Positions 23,849 through 36,618 of a stretch of DNA of 64,000 nt are shown in pieces (the stretch's first letter is position 1; each line of letters starts with the position of its first letter). Below the pieces are notes generated by a model that was not told where the DNA came from, made no database searches, and was given only the letters and a program-made list of their open reading frames with translations. Location of the stretch: the NCBI GenBank assembly GCA_905331475.1, contig CAJNYU010000513.1, positions 54,338 to 118,337 on the forward strand, written 5' to 3'. The DNA is from Rotaria socialis. Taxonomy: Eukaryota; Rotifera; Eurotatoria; Philodinida; Philodinidae. A program made the position numbers and the translations under genes.

Positions 23849-24550
23849 TCAATCGAACGATTCTTCTTCGTCCAATGGTTCTAATATCAAGGTTTTGTTC
23901 AAGTTAGAAAGAGTGACATAATATTTAGTTAATAATTCAGTTCCAATAATTCCTTCGGTTTGGCCCAGTTGTAATAAAATTCGAAGGGAAGATGGTAATG
24001 AGCCGAATATTAACGACTCTACTTTTCCATTGATGGCGACGTCAATTTTGTAAACTTTTGTTTTATAAGCACCTATCGACGGATAAAAATCGTCGACCTC
24101 ACCAATCGAATTGCCGACAAGAAGATCATCACTTAAATATGACAGCTTTGCACCAGTATCAAAAAAGATTCTTCGATTTTTCTGTGCAATACTCAAGAGT
24201 ATAATCGGTATACCCATCACAGCGGCCACAATAGGCACTGTAATCGCCTTGTCTGTTTGGAACAAAGGTGAGTTCGAGAACGTTATTTGTTTTCGGGTAA
24301 ATTGAATATCAAAATTAGCGAGAATGTTCATACCAATAAGCCCATCTACTTGCAGTCCGCTAAGTGTGCTAATGGAATCAGCCGTTATTCCATGTAGACC
24401 ACCATCGAATATCGGAAAACTTTTTCCATTGATGCAAATAGTTGTGGCACGCCCAAATGAAACTGGAGAACCAGTGTCAACGATGTATTCGAACTTGTTT
24501 ATACCAACAATAATATGGCCATCGAGAAATTTGACATCAAACGTAGTCAT
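23849..24550 (-). CDS. Single-chain retropepsin-like aspartic protease with two DTG motifs
   Basis: Intronless, 233 aa. Two similar halves each carry an aspartic-protease signature: YIVDTGSPVSF (D25) with a later VDGLIGMN (71-75), and IFFDTGAKLSYL (D131) with EGIIGTE (201-205). This layout, D-T-G-S/A plus hydrophobic-hydrophobic-G motifs in each half, is that of a pepsin-like bilobal enzyme reduced to retropepsin size. There is no signal peptide, so a cytosolic location is expected, as in Ddi1-type or bacterial-type small aspartyl proteases. No gag/pol partner is present. A prokaryotic origin is possible because the gene has no intron, but sequence comparison would be needed. The acidic tail LDEEESFD is unusual. 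Confidence 0.72.
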   Translation of the reverse strand: MTTFDVKFLDGHIIVGINKFEYIVDTGSPVSFGRATTICINGKSFPIFDGGLHGITADSISTLSGLQVDGLIGMNILANFDIQFTRKQITFSNSPLFQTDKAITVPIVAAVMGIPIILLSIAQKNRRIFFDTGAKLSYLSDDLLVGNSIGEVDDFYPSIGAYKTKVYKIDVAINGKVESLIFGSLPSSLRILLQLGQTEGIIGTELLTKYYVTLSNLNKTLILEPLDEEESFD

Positions 24551-24698
24551 TATACTCTACTATATTGATTGTTCAACTTTTACTTCGATCAATTAAATAA
24601 GATCTTTTTTATCTAAAATTAATCATTCGTAGAAATGCCTGTAATGATTTATTAAAAATCAAAATAATTTAATTAGCTATAGAAAGAAAAACTAGCCA

Positions 24699-25758
24699 TG
24701 CTCAAGGACTGAGTTTTAGGAATTCTTTCGATACTTAAAAACGCCGCACAACAGTCATAATCACATCAAGAAAACGCGAACTCACGACCGCAACTATCAC
24801 ATATCCTAACTCATTCCCTCATTCATATTTCGGAACTAAATCTGAAAATCGTGATAATATCAAACAAAAAATCCTTCACATTAACCAAACTAATCACTTT
24901 GCCAGCACGAATAATAATCAGTTCCAGGGGAACGGAAGAAACATCCAGAACTCATACTCGCTCTCCATGGATGGAACTGTTAATGTAATCCAAATCGAAA
25001 GGGTACACACAATTTCAAACCACATTCCGCACCCATTCCAAAAAACAAAAACCACGTGACCTTCATTATTCCCCTGACAGTGCCTAATAGATAATTGAAG
25101 CATCTTCAGGGAACTCAGAACCACTTCCTTCCAGTAACTTGAGAACGGATGTCTTTGATGAAAACCTTTGAGGAATGCTTGCGTATTCAGAAACTCTGCT
25201 ACACAGTTCCTCGAACAAAATGTGAGCTAATCCTTTGACGGTAGTTGGGTCACTCCCTGGGTACTATCAGCAGAACTATCACAATTCCTCGGTTCCCCGG
25301 CCCGTTTCAGACCCCAGGATAAGTTTAAACTTTTGTGTGAGAGACAGTTCCGCAGAAAACCGATGAAAGTGGGGGTGAATTCCTAAAATATAGCTTGGTT
25401 AGAAGCATCTTGGTGTGTCAGTATGTTGCTTTCGATAAGGTTCACGGGTTAGTCTTGGATAGCTCTGACTCTATGTGTGATTGGTAGTCAATTCTTAATG
25501 GGCTTTTTTTACTACGCTTAGTTTTTTATAGATGAATTCCTATGTTAGGGATTGGCATCAATTTCTAGATTTTACTGTCGGACATTGTGTGTTACACTGA
25601 TGGTAGGCAATCCTACGGAAAGAATCGAGTTATTGTGGAGGGATTTTGTGTAGTATCTTTTGAAGCAGGGTTTTGATGGTGAAAAGCTGATTGCGATTTT
25701 GGTCAGTATTGATGGGAATTTGTGTTAGGTTCGAGGAGTAATCCTCAGTCCTTGGGCA
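24699..25758. mobile_element. Inverted-repeat element, about 1.06 kb (CAAGGACTGAG family)
   Basis: The left end TGCTCAAGGACTGAG and the right end CTCAGTCCTTGGGCA are inverted over 15 bp with one mismatch. A related end, GTGTCCAAGGACTGAGGATT, occurs alone at about 56327. The interior is non-coding, with many GGAAC/GTTCC words. The flanking octamers do not match. Confidence 0.5.
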
Positions 25759-26005
25759 CCCCTCAGGAAAACAGGATTTAGCACTTAATTGGACTTGATA
25801 CTCTCATTGTATTTACCTATATTATTCTAGATTTATATGTGTTCGCTATATTTTATTGTATTTCAACAACGTTATATTGCCCAATAATCATGTTATTGGT
25901 ACAAAAAAAACGAAAGTTGTGTAATTACATACCGACTGACAAATAATAAATAATACTATCTTAAGAATTATGAAACATTGCTTGGTGTTTGTTGATGTAC
26001 GAGAC

Positions 26006-26572
26006 GTGGCCAAGTTCCCATGAGTCGAGAACTCTTCGGGAATTGGGAACTCAAAAAAAAAGCATCAGCGAGCGATGTGAAACCAAAGAACTCTGGGAAG
26101 TCAGGGACTCCACAGGACCATGGAAAGTCAAAGAAGTCAACGAACTCAGGGACTCCAACACATCCACGATACAGTGTAAATGTATGTATCAAGGAGGGTA
26201 GTAGAAGACACCCACACCCACACCCTGAGTTCCTTGGTTTCCCTGACTTCCCAGAGTTCCTGGACTTTCCGGAGTTCGTTGGTTTCCCAGACTATCCAGA
26301 GATCCTCAGTTTCACAGACTTTCCTGGCTTCCCAGCGATCCATGGTTTCCCTGGCTTCCCAGAGTTCCTTGGTTTCCGTGACTTCCCCGACTTCCCAGAG
26401 TTCGCTGGTTTCTCTGACTACCCAGACTTCCCTGACTTCCCAGAGTTCCTTGGTTTCCCTCAAGATGTTGCTATGCTTTGGTTTATCATCACTGATTCCT
26501 ATTGATTCATTTTTGAGTTCCCAATTCCCAACGAATGCCGGAAGAGTTCCCGACTCCTTGGAACTTGGACAC
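26006..26572. mobile_element. Palindromic element of TTCCCAGAGTTCC words enclosing telomere-like motif
   Basis: The termini are inverted: GTGGCCAAGTTCCC on the left against GTGTCCAAGTTCC read inward from the right, continuing through GAACTCTTC and GGGAATTGGGAACTCAAAAA for about 50 bp. The interior is a run of degenerate CCCAGAGTTCCTTGGTTTCC units. At 26207-26224 there are CACCCACACCCACACCC repeats, the telomere-like word. The long open frames on both strands are artefacts of the repeat period. Confidence 0.6.
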
Positions 26573-26599
26573 TGCTGTGATGTACATAGAAAAAAAATT

Positions 26600-27270
26600 A
26601 TTTTTTCAAATTTGAAAATTATAGCTACTTGTCAAATAATAACTACTTTATTAGATTATAAGTTTTTGAATTTCTGCAAAACATATACGTAATAGTATAC
26701 CTTCAATTGTAGAGAAGCAATAGTAAATTTGTTTTGAGTAAATAACGTTACTCAGTGACGATTGCTGTTTTGGTTTCTTTCTTTTTGCGCAATTATGAGT
26801 TTTTGTTGTTCGCCGTGTACCAAGAGAAATACGAAAACAATCTCGAATGGCGGTATGACACATATTGCGCTGATGAGTAATAATGCATTACACTCGTCCA
26901 TAAAATTTATATGCAGATAGAAGCAGAAATACATGTATTTCGAACTGTGCAACTAGATCGAAATTCTTCTTCTGTATCGCAATGGAGTATCCATTACATA
27001 TAAACGTACATATTTAGAGTATGTAATTAATGATTCATTCGAGCGCACATATTTTCTAACAATCATCCTGCTAATGTAAGATACAAGAAAGAAAAAAACC
27101 ATACAGCAGATGGATTTGTATTTTGCAACGAGCCTTTATTACTAGTCTTGTATCATTTGTATATCGTTTATAAAACTGTAAGGCTAAAATAAGATTTAGA
27201 ATTTATTTATTTATCAATCAGTATATTGATGATCTTGTTTACAAAAAGATTCTTGTGTTTTATATGACAA
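26600..27270. other. Downstream region of the exocyst gene
   Basis: No supported gene. The minus-strand ORFs lack recognisable motifs. It should contain the 3' UTR and poly(A) region of the minus-strand exocyst gene. Confidence 0.35.
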
Positions 27271-30200
27271 TTAGTGTTCAAAAAAACTGTCAATAATCGA
27301 CTCCAGCATTGGTGGAGTGTATCGTTTGTATTTTTCTGGATTCTGCGTAAAATCTATGTGCGCAAATTGGTTATAATATGTTTTGAAGGGTTCCAAAATC
27401 ATTTTTTTGCTTTCAGTTCGTAAGTAATGGCGTAGATGCGCATCATCGACAATATATTGTTGATTTTGATTACGAAGAGTATCAATAATTTCATTCACTT
27501 TCGCAAAACTTGCCTTTAATACTTCTCGGTCACCTTCTTTAAGCTTAAATAAGAATAATATCAACTAAAATCATTGAGGCAAAACGAAACTGACCGGATT
27601 ATCTGAGGAGTGTTTCACACTTGGATTGTTAAGCATTTCTCGAATAGTCATGGTGAAAGGTGTATAGCTGAATAGAGAAAAACATAATTGGATATTTTAT
27701 TTCTAGGCATTATTCGTGATCCCCAGCAATGATATAAAATCACTAGAAACTTTTAGAATTCATTCTTTATGGTCAAACCAGAATCCTTGTTTCTGCTTCA
27801 CTCAGTAATTAATGACTTCCAATCGAAATAAAAAACCCTTTTCAATTCTTTATACTTTCCTATGTGGATTGCAGTTGTTAACACAGAAGTTAGAGTAAAA
27901 TATTCGACATGCGTCAAATTTTTATGAAGCGAACTCATTTAAATGTTTGTCAATCCAACATGAAGTGACTGCTTTTTTTGTGTCCTGATTCGAAATTGAC
28001 TCTGATATGGAACAGTTTACCTTCTGGTTTTTATTAAGAAAAGTAATTTGTCGATTCTTGTTCTAGGTTCACTCTACAGTAAACACCGAAACATATGTAT
28101 TTCTTCGACATTCCAAAATAGGAAAAATCCAATCGTATGATATAGTGTCTTCTTATTTATTTTAGTTTTCTTCTGTATACAACCTGTAACCTTGATGTCA
28201 CTATTGACTGATTAGGCCAAATCGCCATACACGATTGTCCAGCGTCGATAAATTCAAATCGGTAGATTAGAAAAAATAGATTCCTGACTACCTTATGTTG
28301 TATTATACTGAATCTTCGTACTCTCTCTGAAAAAGGCAACTTTACGACAGAAATGAATTATAAAGTAATTCAGGCTTATACATAATCTTTATTCAAAGGT
28401 TCATAAAACTCTTTAAAATGCTTCTGCGATTTAATGTTCGCTATAAATTTTATTTTATGAGAAATCAACACAGATTATCGTGGATGATATGATCCTATAT
28501 GAATTTTACTACATTATATTATTCAAAAGGAATCAAAACCTATTAGGATCCATCCCGTATGTTCATCCTACAGTGGTGCTCGCCCCCTCTAATAATATCT
28601 GTAGTCTCTGATACAGTAGTATGTGAATTATTTGCTAAGTAGTTTATCTGAAACTTTTTATAATTGATATATATCATCTAATGGAAAGAGCTTTTAAGTG
28701 AAAAATATTCCAAAAGTCTTCTCTATCAAGGAAAGATTCATAATTCAGATCCATCCTGAAGGGCAAACATTAATCTCACGAATCAGTCCGATCCCAATCG
28801 GATACATTTAAAATACTATACCATTTAAGATAGGTTTGTACACATTTTTGTACTGTTTCTTTTAATTGTGCTTTGATCTTCGGCTGTTTATTTTCAATCA
28901 TAACAAAAAACGGTGAACTGAACAAGACGCAAAATAAAGAGAGATAATTAGACACATTCAATTATTTTATTACCTGTCTAATTGTTTGAGAAGATAACTA
29001 GTATTATTGAGAAGAAATATGGCTCGTCTCATTCTATCATCATGTGGAATGAGTGTGTTCATCTTTTTCATAATATTCTCGATAAGATTTTTAATTAAAT
29101 CAGCTAAAATTCGTATGAAAACATAAAGTGAAATAGAAAATATGTAAGTTAATTCTTACAAAAGAAATTTTCCAAATTGAAAAGATATTTTTCTTCAGAT
29201 GGTGAATCAACAATATTTGACGAATGACTAAATCTTTTATTACTAATCACATCTCTATATTCGAAAAGACCTTCCATAAAACTTAAGACATTCAACATTA
29301 AGGGATGTACACTGCCATCTTGACTCAAAGATGATGAATCATTTTGAACTTCTCCCAATATCGTGTCAAGACATTCTACAATCTATAAGTATTTTAGAAA
29401 AATAAAATGTAGAAAATACTCCTTACTGAATTTTCAAATATGGCCGAGAGTATGATTTCGAAATGATGTTCAGGTTTTAAATAATTTTCCTAAAATAAAA
29501 CAACTGTTACTATTTAAGAAGAGTACTCATATTTGTTATCTTCATATATAATTAGAATGAAAAAATAGTCGAATGTGAATCAACAGTATCTACATATTTC
29601 TAGAAATTTTGAGAGCCTGTAATAAATAGTTCAACGTACATCGTAGAGCTTGTAAAACATATCCTCAGATTTATGAAACCATCGAATAATTGAAAATAGA
29701 CCATAGAAAGCACTCTTTCCAGTATCTATCTTATCAGATAATTGCTGGATCTCAGTACACAAGTGTTGTGCTTCTTGTTGCATGTAATGCAGTGGTGATT
29801 CAACTAATTTCGGTAAAATTGACGTTTTGAATTCATCAGAAAAAGCATAGAAGAGTAAATCGAAATCACGCAACAAAAGAACAATTAATGCATCGAGAAG
29901 AACTTTATAATTATTTGTTTCTTGATCATTGCTAAAAGGCCTAGGCGACGACGACTTATCTACAGAAAGATCTTGGCTTGGCGCCACGTCTGGTTCTAAC
30001 CACATAGATTTGCATATAGGTTTTCTACGATTGGTTATCGGTGAAGGCGTCAAATGACGTATGCCACTACTAAACACAATTTGAAAAGAGACTTGAAAAA
30101 AGTAATTGATTTACGTCAGTGTTGTTTTTAGTGTGCCACGTAATGACTCCAAACTGACAGAAGCTCGGCGTGCAGTTGAACGACAATTATTAGTGAGCAA

Positions 30201-31568
30201 AGTGCCAGAGTTACGACGCATGCATTTATTTTGTAAGTGTTCAGCTAACCTACGACAAGGAGAGTACGAAATTCTAAGAAAAAATTAAAACAAAATCAAT
30301 ACGTACGACTGAAGAGCATCATGCATCATGGTGCTTCTCTTCGACGCATACGAATTAATAAGGGCTTGTTGAAATCCATGCTCTAGAAACCACTCGAAGA
30401 TAATGCGATATGTGCCTAGATCGAAAGCTGTATGGAACTATATTTTGCTAAAACATATTTTTTAAATTTTCTAACCGTGTGAACTTTCAGCATCGATAGG
30501 TGTTGGCGATGTTAATTTGCATAAATCAATTAAGTCATTAGGTGATATTTTATGAGTATGGCCCAGTATTAGATTGTCACTTGCCTCGATGAGTTTCTGT
30601 CGTCCAGTATGATACAATTCAATGGCACGTTTTTCCTCACCGATAATTTTTATAGATTTAAAACATTTAACAATGTCATCAATTCGATCTAAGTCGACGA
30701 GATAATCCACTATATTTTCACTTGATTCTGTTGGTTCTGTTTTTATTTTTTCAAGTAATTCACTGTAGGTTTGATAATACCAAAGGATAGAGGCAATAAG
30801 TGAAGTATTAGGATCTCCGCGTATAACCGAACACCGTAATTCATTATTGACTTCAGTCGCCTTTTTAATACGTCTGTAGACTGCCTGAATTGTCCGCTCA
30901 GCATTTTCTAATAGTTTTTGGGAGTCATTTGCTTGTATGTTTGATTGTGATGCTGAATGGGTCAGTAGCGCCGAAGAACGCTCTTCCTATTTATTTTAAA
31001 ATGGATATCAATGAATAATAAACAAATAACTAACAGCAGTCCTCCTATTCCACAACGTTGAACATTCCAGAACCAGTTCCGTCCTGGAAACCAATTCCAT
31101 CGATTCTGAAATCAGATCAAACCCGACAGCAGTTATTCAATTTCGGAATTAGATAGAAAAGGAGTCGGTGAGTATTCTGGATTTACAAATTTCATTATTA
31201 TTTAATCATCTCTTATCCATCTAGTGATGACCGAATTCTGGAATTGCGTTTTGTAGTGATTAACAGAAGTTGGGAATTGTGTTCAACGTGATAAACGAAA
31301 TTTCAGGAATGAGATGGAATTGTTTTTGCACGCGAAAGTGGTTTCTCAATGTTTAACATCGCGGAATAGGATAGATACTTAGTGACTGTTTTAATAACGT
31401 AAATATTTTCTTTCCTTACCGTCAATAGTTTTGATTCCAAACTTTTTTTAGCATTCATTTGATCGATATTTGCTATCAAGACAGTTATCTAGAGGTAATG
31501 TAAAAAAGGTTCGATGAAAATATATTTATTACCAATTTTAAACTTTCCAATATGAATGAGTTCACCAT
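27271..31568 (-). CDS. EXOC7: Exocyst complex component 7 (EXO70)
   Basis: Twelve exons join in phase: 31568-31533, 31488-31420, 30986-30476, 30427-30307, 30249-30115, 30069-29640, 29489-29427, 29382-29160, 29103-28974, 28917-28780, 27667-27595 and 27543-27271, for 733 aa, close to animal EXO70 length. EXO70 hallmarks are present: VDYLVDLDRI, DALQSLAEHLQ, DGSVHPLMLNVLSFME, MRRAIFLLNNTSYLL, LKASFAKVNEIID, FTQNPEKYKRYTPPMLES. EXO70 binds PI(4,5)P2 through its basic C-terminal domain and tethers secretory vesicles to the plasma membrane with the other exocyst subunits. Most introns are 44-90 nt; intron 2 (433 nt) carries a palindromic element and intron 10 (1112 nt) is unusually long. The first two short exons rest on splice signals and phase only. 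Confidence 0.9.
31043..31371. mobile_element. 329-bp palindromic element in EXO70 intron 2
   Basis: The left end TCCTATTCCACAACGTTGAA is the inverse of the right end, read inward as TCCTATTCCGCGATGTTAAA. The interior contains GGAATT / CCAATTCC words in both directions. It fills most of the 433-nt intron between 31419 and 30987. The same family is truncated at 1062-1201. No target duplication was recognised. Confidence 0.65.
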
Positions 31569-32184
31569 TAGGCGAAGGAGTAAAGAAATTCTAAAGTTCA
31601 TACAAATATCTCGATCTTTTATGTAAGAAGAAAACGATTCTCATCAATTGAAAAAAAAATCTTCTCTTTCAATGCGATTCGTTCGAGTCACCTACAACGT
31701 ACTTCCTATCCAGTTATTAGCTCTTTGCACACTGTTGACGTTTGAAAGCGAATCATTTTATATAAATATTATGAGTTGCAAGTTAATAAACAGAATGATT
31801 CATGACGACACTATATGCAGCTGTACTTAAAAATCAAGAAAATGCAAACTTTACACATCAAGGGCAAAACTTTCAAGTGAAAATATGGAATTACTTCCGC
31901 CAGTGTGAACGCAGTTCTTTTTACAATTCTGCTCTCTTCTCCTTTATATTTGATTGTGACACAAGAGAAAACGTAATATGTTTAATTAAATTAAGATAAT
32001 TCAGTATCCTGCCATAAAATAGCCATTTAAAATATCATAATATATTTCCTTGGGTGAAGATATCAATTATTTTTTCGTATTTAGAGACACTCAAAAATTA
32101 AAATTTCGAGACTTTCTAAATTCTGTTATTTTGATATAAAATATCCGCTATCTGGTCAACCTTCATACATATGAGGACTCCAAG

Positions 32185-32222
<38 letters not shown>

Positions 32223-35200
32223 TGCTCCAACATTCATGCCAGACTGTATTTGATAAAAAATAATCATACACTTTAAAATCACTTCTTATGTGTTTCTAAC
32301 AGGTACATTCACCTAGAAAAATGAAAATTTTATTTATTATCTCTAGATTTTAGTCGTTTAGTAATAGGCTCTGATAAAGCCACAACAGACATGAGCGTTC
32401 TCCATCGAGATAAAAAAAGCAGATAGTAAAGTAGCACATTCGTTAGGATTTGCTGATGACGAGTCATCCATAATGAATAATTTATGCAAGACACTATAAA
32501 ACTAATGATAACCAAATAGATGCAGATTTGTTCGTTGTAATAGAGTAACTGAAGCATTATTCAAAAAGGCTTGAATTTATTAGCAGTGGTGATTTTGTGA
32601 CAAGTGTCTTCGTATATTAAAAGAATCCGTTGCATGAATTTCAACCTCGGCAGTCTAATTTAGATTGTAATTATATTGATACAAATGCAGTGTTTGCGAA
32701 ATCATTTGTTTTCTTGGTGTTTTAAAGGAAGAAGAGGAATCGGAGATGTTTATAGAGTCTAAAAACTGATGAAGACTCGACATTCACTCAGATGTCATTT
32801 CACTGAGCTGCACGCTTGCCTTACGATTAGAGGAAAATGTTTTGGCAATAGTATTTCAGAATAAATTGCACCTAACTTATAGCGATTTATATTTACTTAC
32901 GTATTAGTAACAAAATGAAATTTACAGAACCATAAAAATATATGTATTTAATAAAATTGAAATGGATCTACAAAAGCTGATATTGATACAGCATTTGCAT
33001 AAAGCCCAGTGTAAGATGAATTCCTATCGTACGTTCAGTCCGATTAAATCCATGAACTTTAAGATAGGTAGGTCTAAGTTTATACTGATTATCATAGATC
33101 GTGAATTACAATTTCATTTATATGTTTTACTAACAACTGCCAAAATGAGTATGCATGAAATTGAAGGTATCTGATTAAAACACAAGCCATTAACAATTTA
33201 ATCCTCGGTTTGTGAGCTGTTTATGTTTAAGTTGTATTTATTTTCTAAAGTTTCCTAATTAAAATTTAAAAATAAACATTTCTTTTCAACTTGGAAAAAG
33301 AGCTCTCAACTATCATAGCTTGCGCTTAAAAATGAGTCGACAAATTACATGATATATTCATATACTCTTTCACATGTGCACCTCTCTAAATGTACATCTA
33401 GACATAATAAAGAAGAGTACAAATACTATTTTTCGATTTTTAAACGAAGTTCTTACATTGTTTACAATAAAAATTAGGCTAAAAAAAGTACTTCTTAAAC
33501 AATAAATGCGTGCCAATATGTTAAGGGTCCTATCTAAAAGAGTGATTGAATGTTTTTCATAACTATTTCAACTGCAAGAGAATGCTGACAATATTCTAGC
33601 TATGGGCAAATATCGCCTAAAAATAAATACGTTTCAATACAAAGCTCATTAGCAACAGCCCATAGAAGTATATGTTTCTTGTTGTTGCACCTATTCAGGG
33701 ATGGTTTTGTTCAATATTCAGAAAGCTATGCACTTGTTAGATTATTTTTGATTATTAATTACAGAATATTTGTTGAATTTCGATCGTACTGCTGCTTAAA
33801 TATGATGCGTTTCTGTTTTTTTCTTTCGTTGGCATCCTTCTACTAGTTTCCTTTTTCTTTTACATCTTGCTGCGGAGTCACGCCCAACATTTGCATATTT
33901 TTTGTATTGTGAATAGTTTCGTAGTAAAAATATGGAACAATGTTGATTTTGTTTCCGAAAGATAAGCTATTTAGAACTTCAAAAAATCGTTCCAATCAAT
34001 TATGAAATATTTTTGTAACTTTCTTAACAAATATTAAAGCTCGTATGATCTCAAAATTATCATTACCCACTATACAAACAAGATAGATGAATGGATTATG
34101 ATAGGCAGATTGAAGCATAAGCTAATCAAAATATCTGATAAAGAGTACTCTCTAGAAATGGTACCGAGAAAAAGTTTAGTATGACACCTTTTTGTTTTAG
34201 AGAGTACAAGACAAGCTGTGGGATACACTTGAACTAACGCAGACACATCTATATTGAACTGCTATTTCGCTATCTGAGATCGTGACAAATTCCTTGAAAC
34301 ATCCTGTCTTCCGCTTTATTACATGTTATAATAAGCATGGCGGCAATTCGAGTTAACTACTGAAATGAATCTGCTATATTTCATAATTTTATAATGGAAA
34401 GATTTTCAATGAGATATTAATCTTCATGGCCTGTATTTAATTGAAGATTACCTATGCTTTTCTATTGGATGTTCGTTGCTTGTTACTTATCTACATCCAT
34501 ACTGATTCAATCACTGTTTTCAAAAGAAATGTGTTTTACTTTTTTACGGTGCGAAGTACTGTATAGCGATCCTTTGAGAAATTTTTTTCTTTCTCGACAT
34601 TCGCATCCAAGCTCCATATTTTGCAGCGTGGTGATCTCAAGAACGGCACGTCGTCTGATACTCGTTAAAACATCATAAGAATCAGAAAGATCTGAATAGG
34701 TACCAACTTTTGACCGATTTGGTTTACGATGTTTCGTTCGCCCAAAGCAAAATCTGGATATTATTAATAATATGTGGATTTTATTTTCCTTAAGTTGATC
34801 CAAGCACATCGCGACTTGGCGCTGATCTTAGCCGTGATTAATTATCGCTAGCACTAATAATACGCGTCGACTGTACAATTGCTGACATCTTTTTGATTAA
34901 TTATCAGACGTCTGTAGGGGACCACTAAAGATTTTATTCGTTATATTTAAACATGAAAATATGATCGATCACACTATCAATTTTTCACACCATAATATAC
35001 GAAAAAAACGCATTGTTTTGGAAGGGCTATGTACTTCTTAGGAGAGAAGTAATTAACTATAAATAATAACAGAGATTCCCCTCATTTATTTTATAAGTCG
35101 TATTCTTTCGTAACTCGAATATCGTGCTTCGCACCGCGTTTCGTAATCGAGTGAAACTCGAATATCATCTAGTTTCTTACTGTTTTCTACAGTTGTCAAT

Positions 35201-35668
35201 TGCAGAAATATTTACTCAATTATATTTCTTGGTTTCTTTACTGAAGCCGAGTGATTTTCTTTTCATTTTTACCTTATATATTGTATAATTGAAGAATTTT
35301 TTCAATCAATACTGTTCATATTAGTCGATCGAACGTGTAGAAGTAATAAAGAATTTGATTCGCAAAACTGTAAGTTCCTACCTATAGTATAATATCCCAT
35401 TTAACCAGGAGGTGTTGTGTTGTGATGTATAAATATTACAATATCTAATAACTAGATTTAGTCAAAGAATATTGAAATAAAGATACGAAAATGTCACAAT
35501 CATTGAGCCTGAGAAGTGTATGGGAGGGAAAAGGTGCGAGCACAAGCACTTTAGCATCAAATAAAATGAGAAGATTTTGGCCATTCAGCTATGCTCACTC
35601 ACTTCTTAGAGTAATTCTCAATAATACCTCTATTATGAAGCACTCAAACTGACTATTCGGAAGAAAAT
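31569..35668. other. Long gene-poor region
   Basis: About 4 kb of AT-rich DNA. A pure (TC)n microsatellite lies at 32187-32219. Scattered ORFs of 60-100 codons show no motif or splice support. A short motif at 35110-35172 (CGAGTGAAACTCGAATAYCATCTAGTT) is repeated at 39728-39785. Confidence 0.4.
32187..32219. repeat. (TC)n microsatellite
   Basis: An uninterrupted run of about 16 TC dinucleotides. Confidence 0.95.
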
Positions 35669-35860
35669 TTGATGACGATGAAAATTAGACGATTGCTTTT
35701 GGCTATTATTGCTATTTTGGCTATTACACTGCTGGTACTACTAGTCGTCGCAGTTTATTACGCACACTGCATCGACATCGATCACCCCCCCCCCTACATT
35801 ATAGAAGACCACTTAAAGAAAAAGTTTGTCCAACAAAATAGAAGACTCCCCTTTAATTAA
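35669..35860 (+). CDS. Possible short single-pass membrane protein or gene fragment
   Basis: The 63-codon frame starts MMTMKIRRLLLAIIAILAIT and continues hydrophobic to VVAVYYAHC, a clear signal-anchor-like helix after basic residues. It then gives a short tail, EDHLKKKFVQQNRRLPFN. A run of C at 35785-35793 could hide a frameshift. It ends 63 bp before a Harbinger-like element, so it could be the truncated first exon of a type II membrane protein. No family recognised. Confidence 0.3.
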   Translation: MMTMKIRRLLLAIIAILAITLLVLLVVAVYYAHCIDIDHPPPYIIEDHLKKKFVQQNRRLPFN

Positions 35861-35923
35861 TTAATTTTTTGCTAATTACGAACTTCAATTAGCGTTTTTC
35901 CATCAAAATATGCCTGATTCTTA

Positions 35924-36615
35924 CGAGGGAGGATCACCAAGTGTTCAATCGCTTTTGCGTTGAAACTACGTACATTATGTAGCTTCCGATGAGTTATGAA
36001 TACGCTAAAAATATTTTGGGCGGATAGCTTATTGTGACGAAGCTAGGCCACTTCTAAGGGATGACCTTTTTTGGCTGGGGGGGGGGGGGGGTGGGGGNNN
36101 NNNNNNNNNNNNNNNNNNNNNNNNNNNNNNNNNNNNNNNNNNNNNNNNNNNNNNNNNNNNNNNNNNNNNNNNNNNNNNNNNNNNNNNNNNNNNNNNNNNN
36201 NNNNNNNNNNNTATAAAGCGTCGCTAAGAAGAACAACTTCTTGTGAACATTTCAGGTCGTTCTACTATTCCTATCGTTAGACACGGGTATTGGGAAATTT
36301 TTATTGTACATCTTTCAAATGAAGTAGCAGGTTTAATAAAACAAATAAATTCAATGATCAAAAGCATTCAAAAAACACTACTCTCGTTGAGATGTATTGC
36401 TACATAAAATTTCAAGATAAAATTCGAAAATCAATTTTAGATTGTTCCTGAAGGGGGCTAAGGCAATAATTAAAAAATACAATAAAAATGGCCTATTTTC
36501 GTAACGATAAGATATTCACCCAAAATATTTTTAGCGTCTTCATATCTCCTTGGGAGCTACATAATCTAAGTAGTTTCAACGCGAAAGCGATTGAACACTT
36601 GGTGGTCCTCCGTCG
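35924..36615. mobile_element. Harbinger-like long-TIR element with TTA flanks, interrupted by gap
   Basis: Inverted repeats of about 110-130 bp start CGAGGGAGGATCACCAAGTG on the left and CGACGGAGGACCACCAAGTG on the right, with roughly 85 percent identity by eye. TTA stands on both sides (35921-35923 and 36616-36618), the 3-bp target expected for PIF/Harbinger. The centre contains a G homopolymer and a run of N at 36098-36211, so interior content is partly unknown. Confidence 0.75.
36098..36211. other. Assembly gap (114 N)
   Basis: A run of N preceded by a long G homopolymer. It probably marks a hairpin or homopolymer that stopped sequencing inside the inverted-repeat element. Confidence 0.99.
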
Positions 36616-36618
36616 TTA

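Noticed and set aside
26020-26692. Long overlapping ORFs on both strands (phenylalanine/proline-rich and serine-rich)
   Set aside because: They arise from a roughly 15-bp CCCAGAGTTCCTTGG period inside a palindromic element; all frames stay open by periodicity.
30250-30306. 33-nt intron in EXO70 ending at 30274
   Set aside because: Using the acceptor 24 nt further on gives a normal 57-nt intron and the conserved SLAEHL match.
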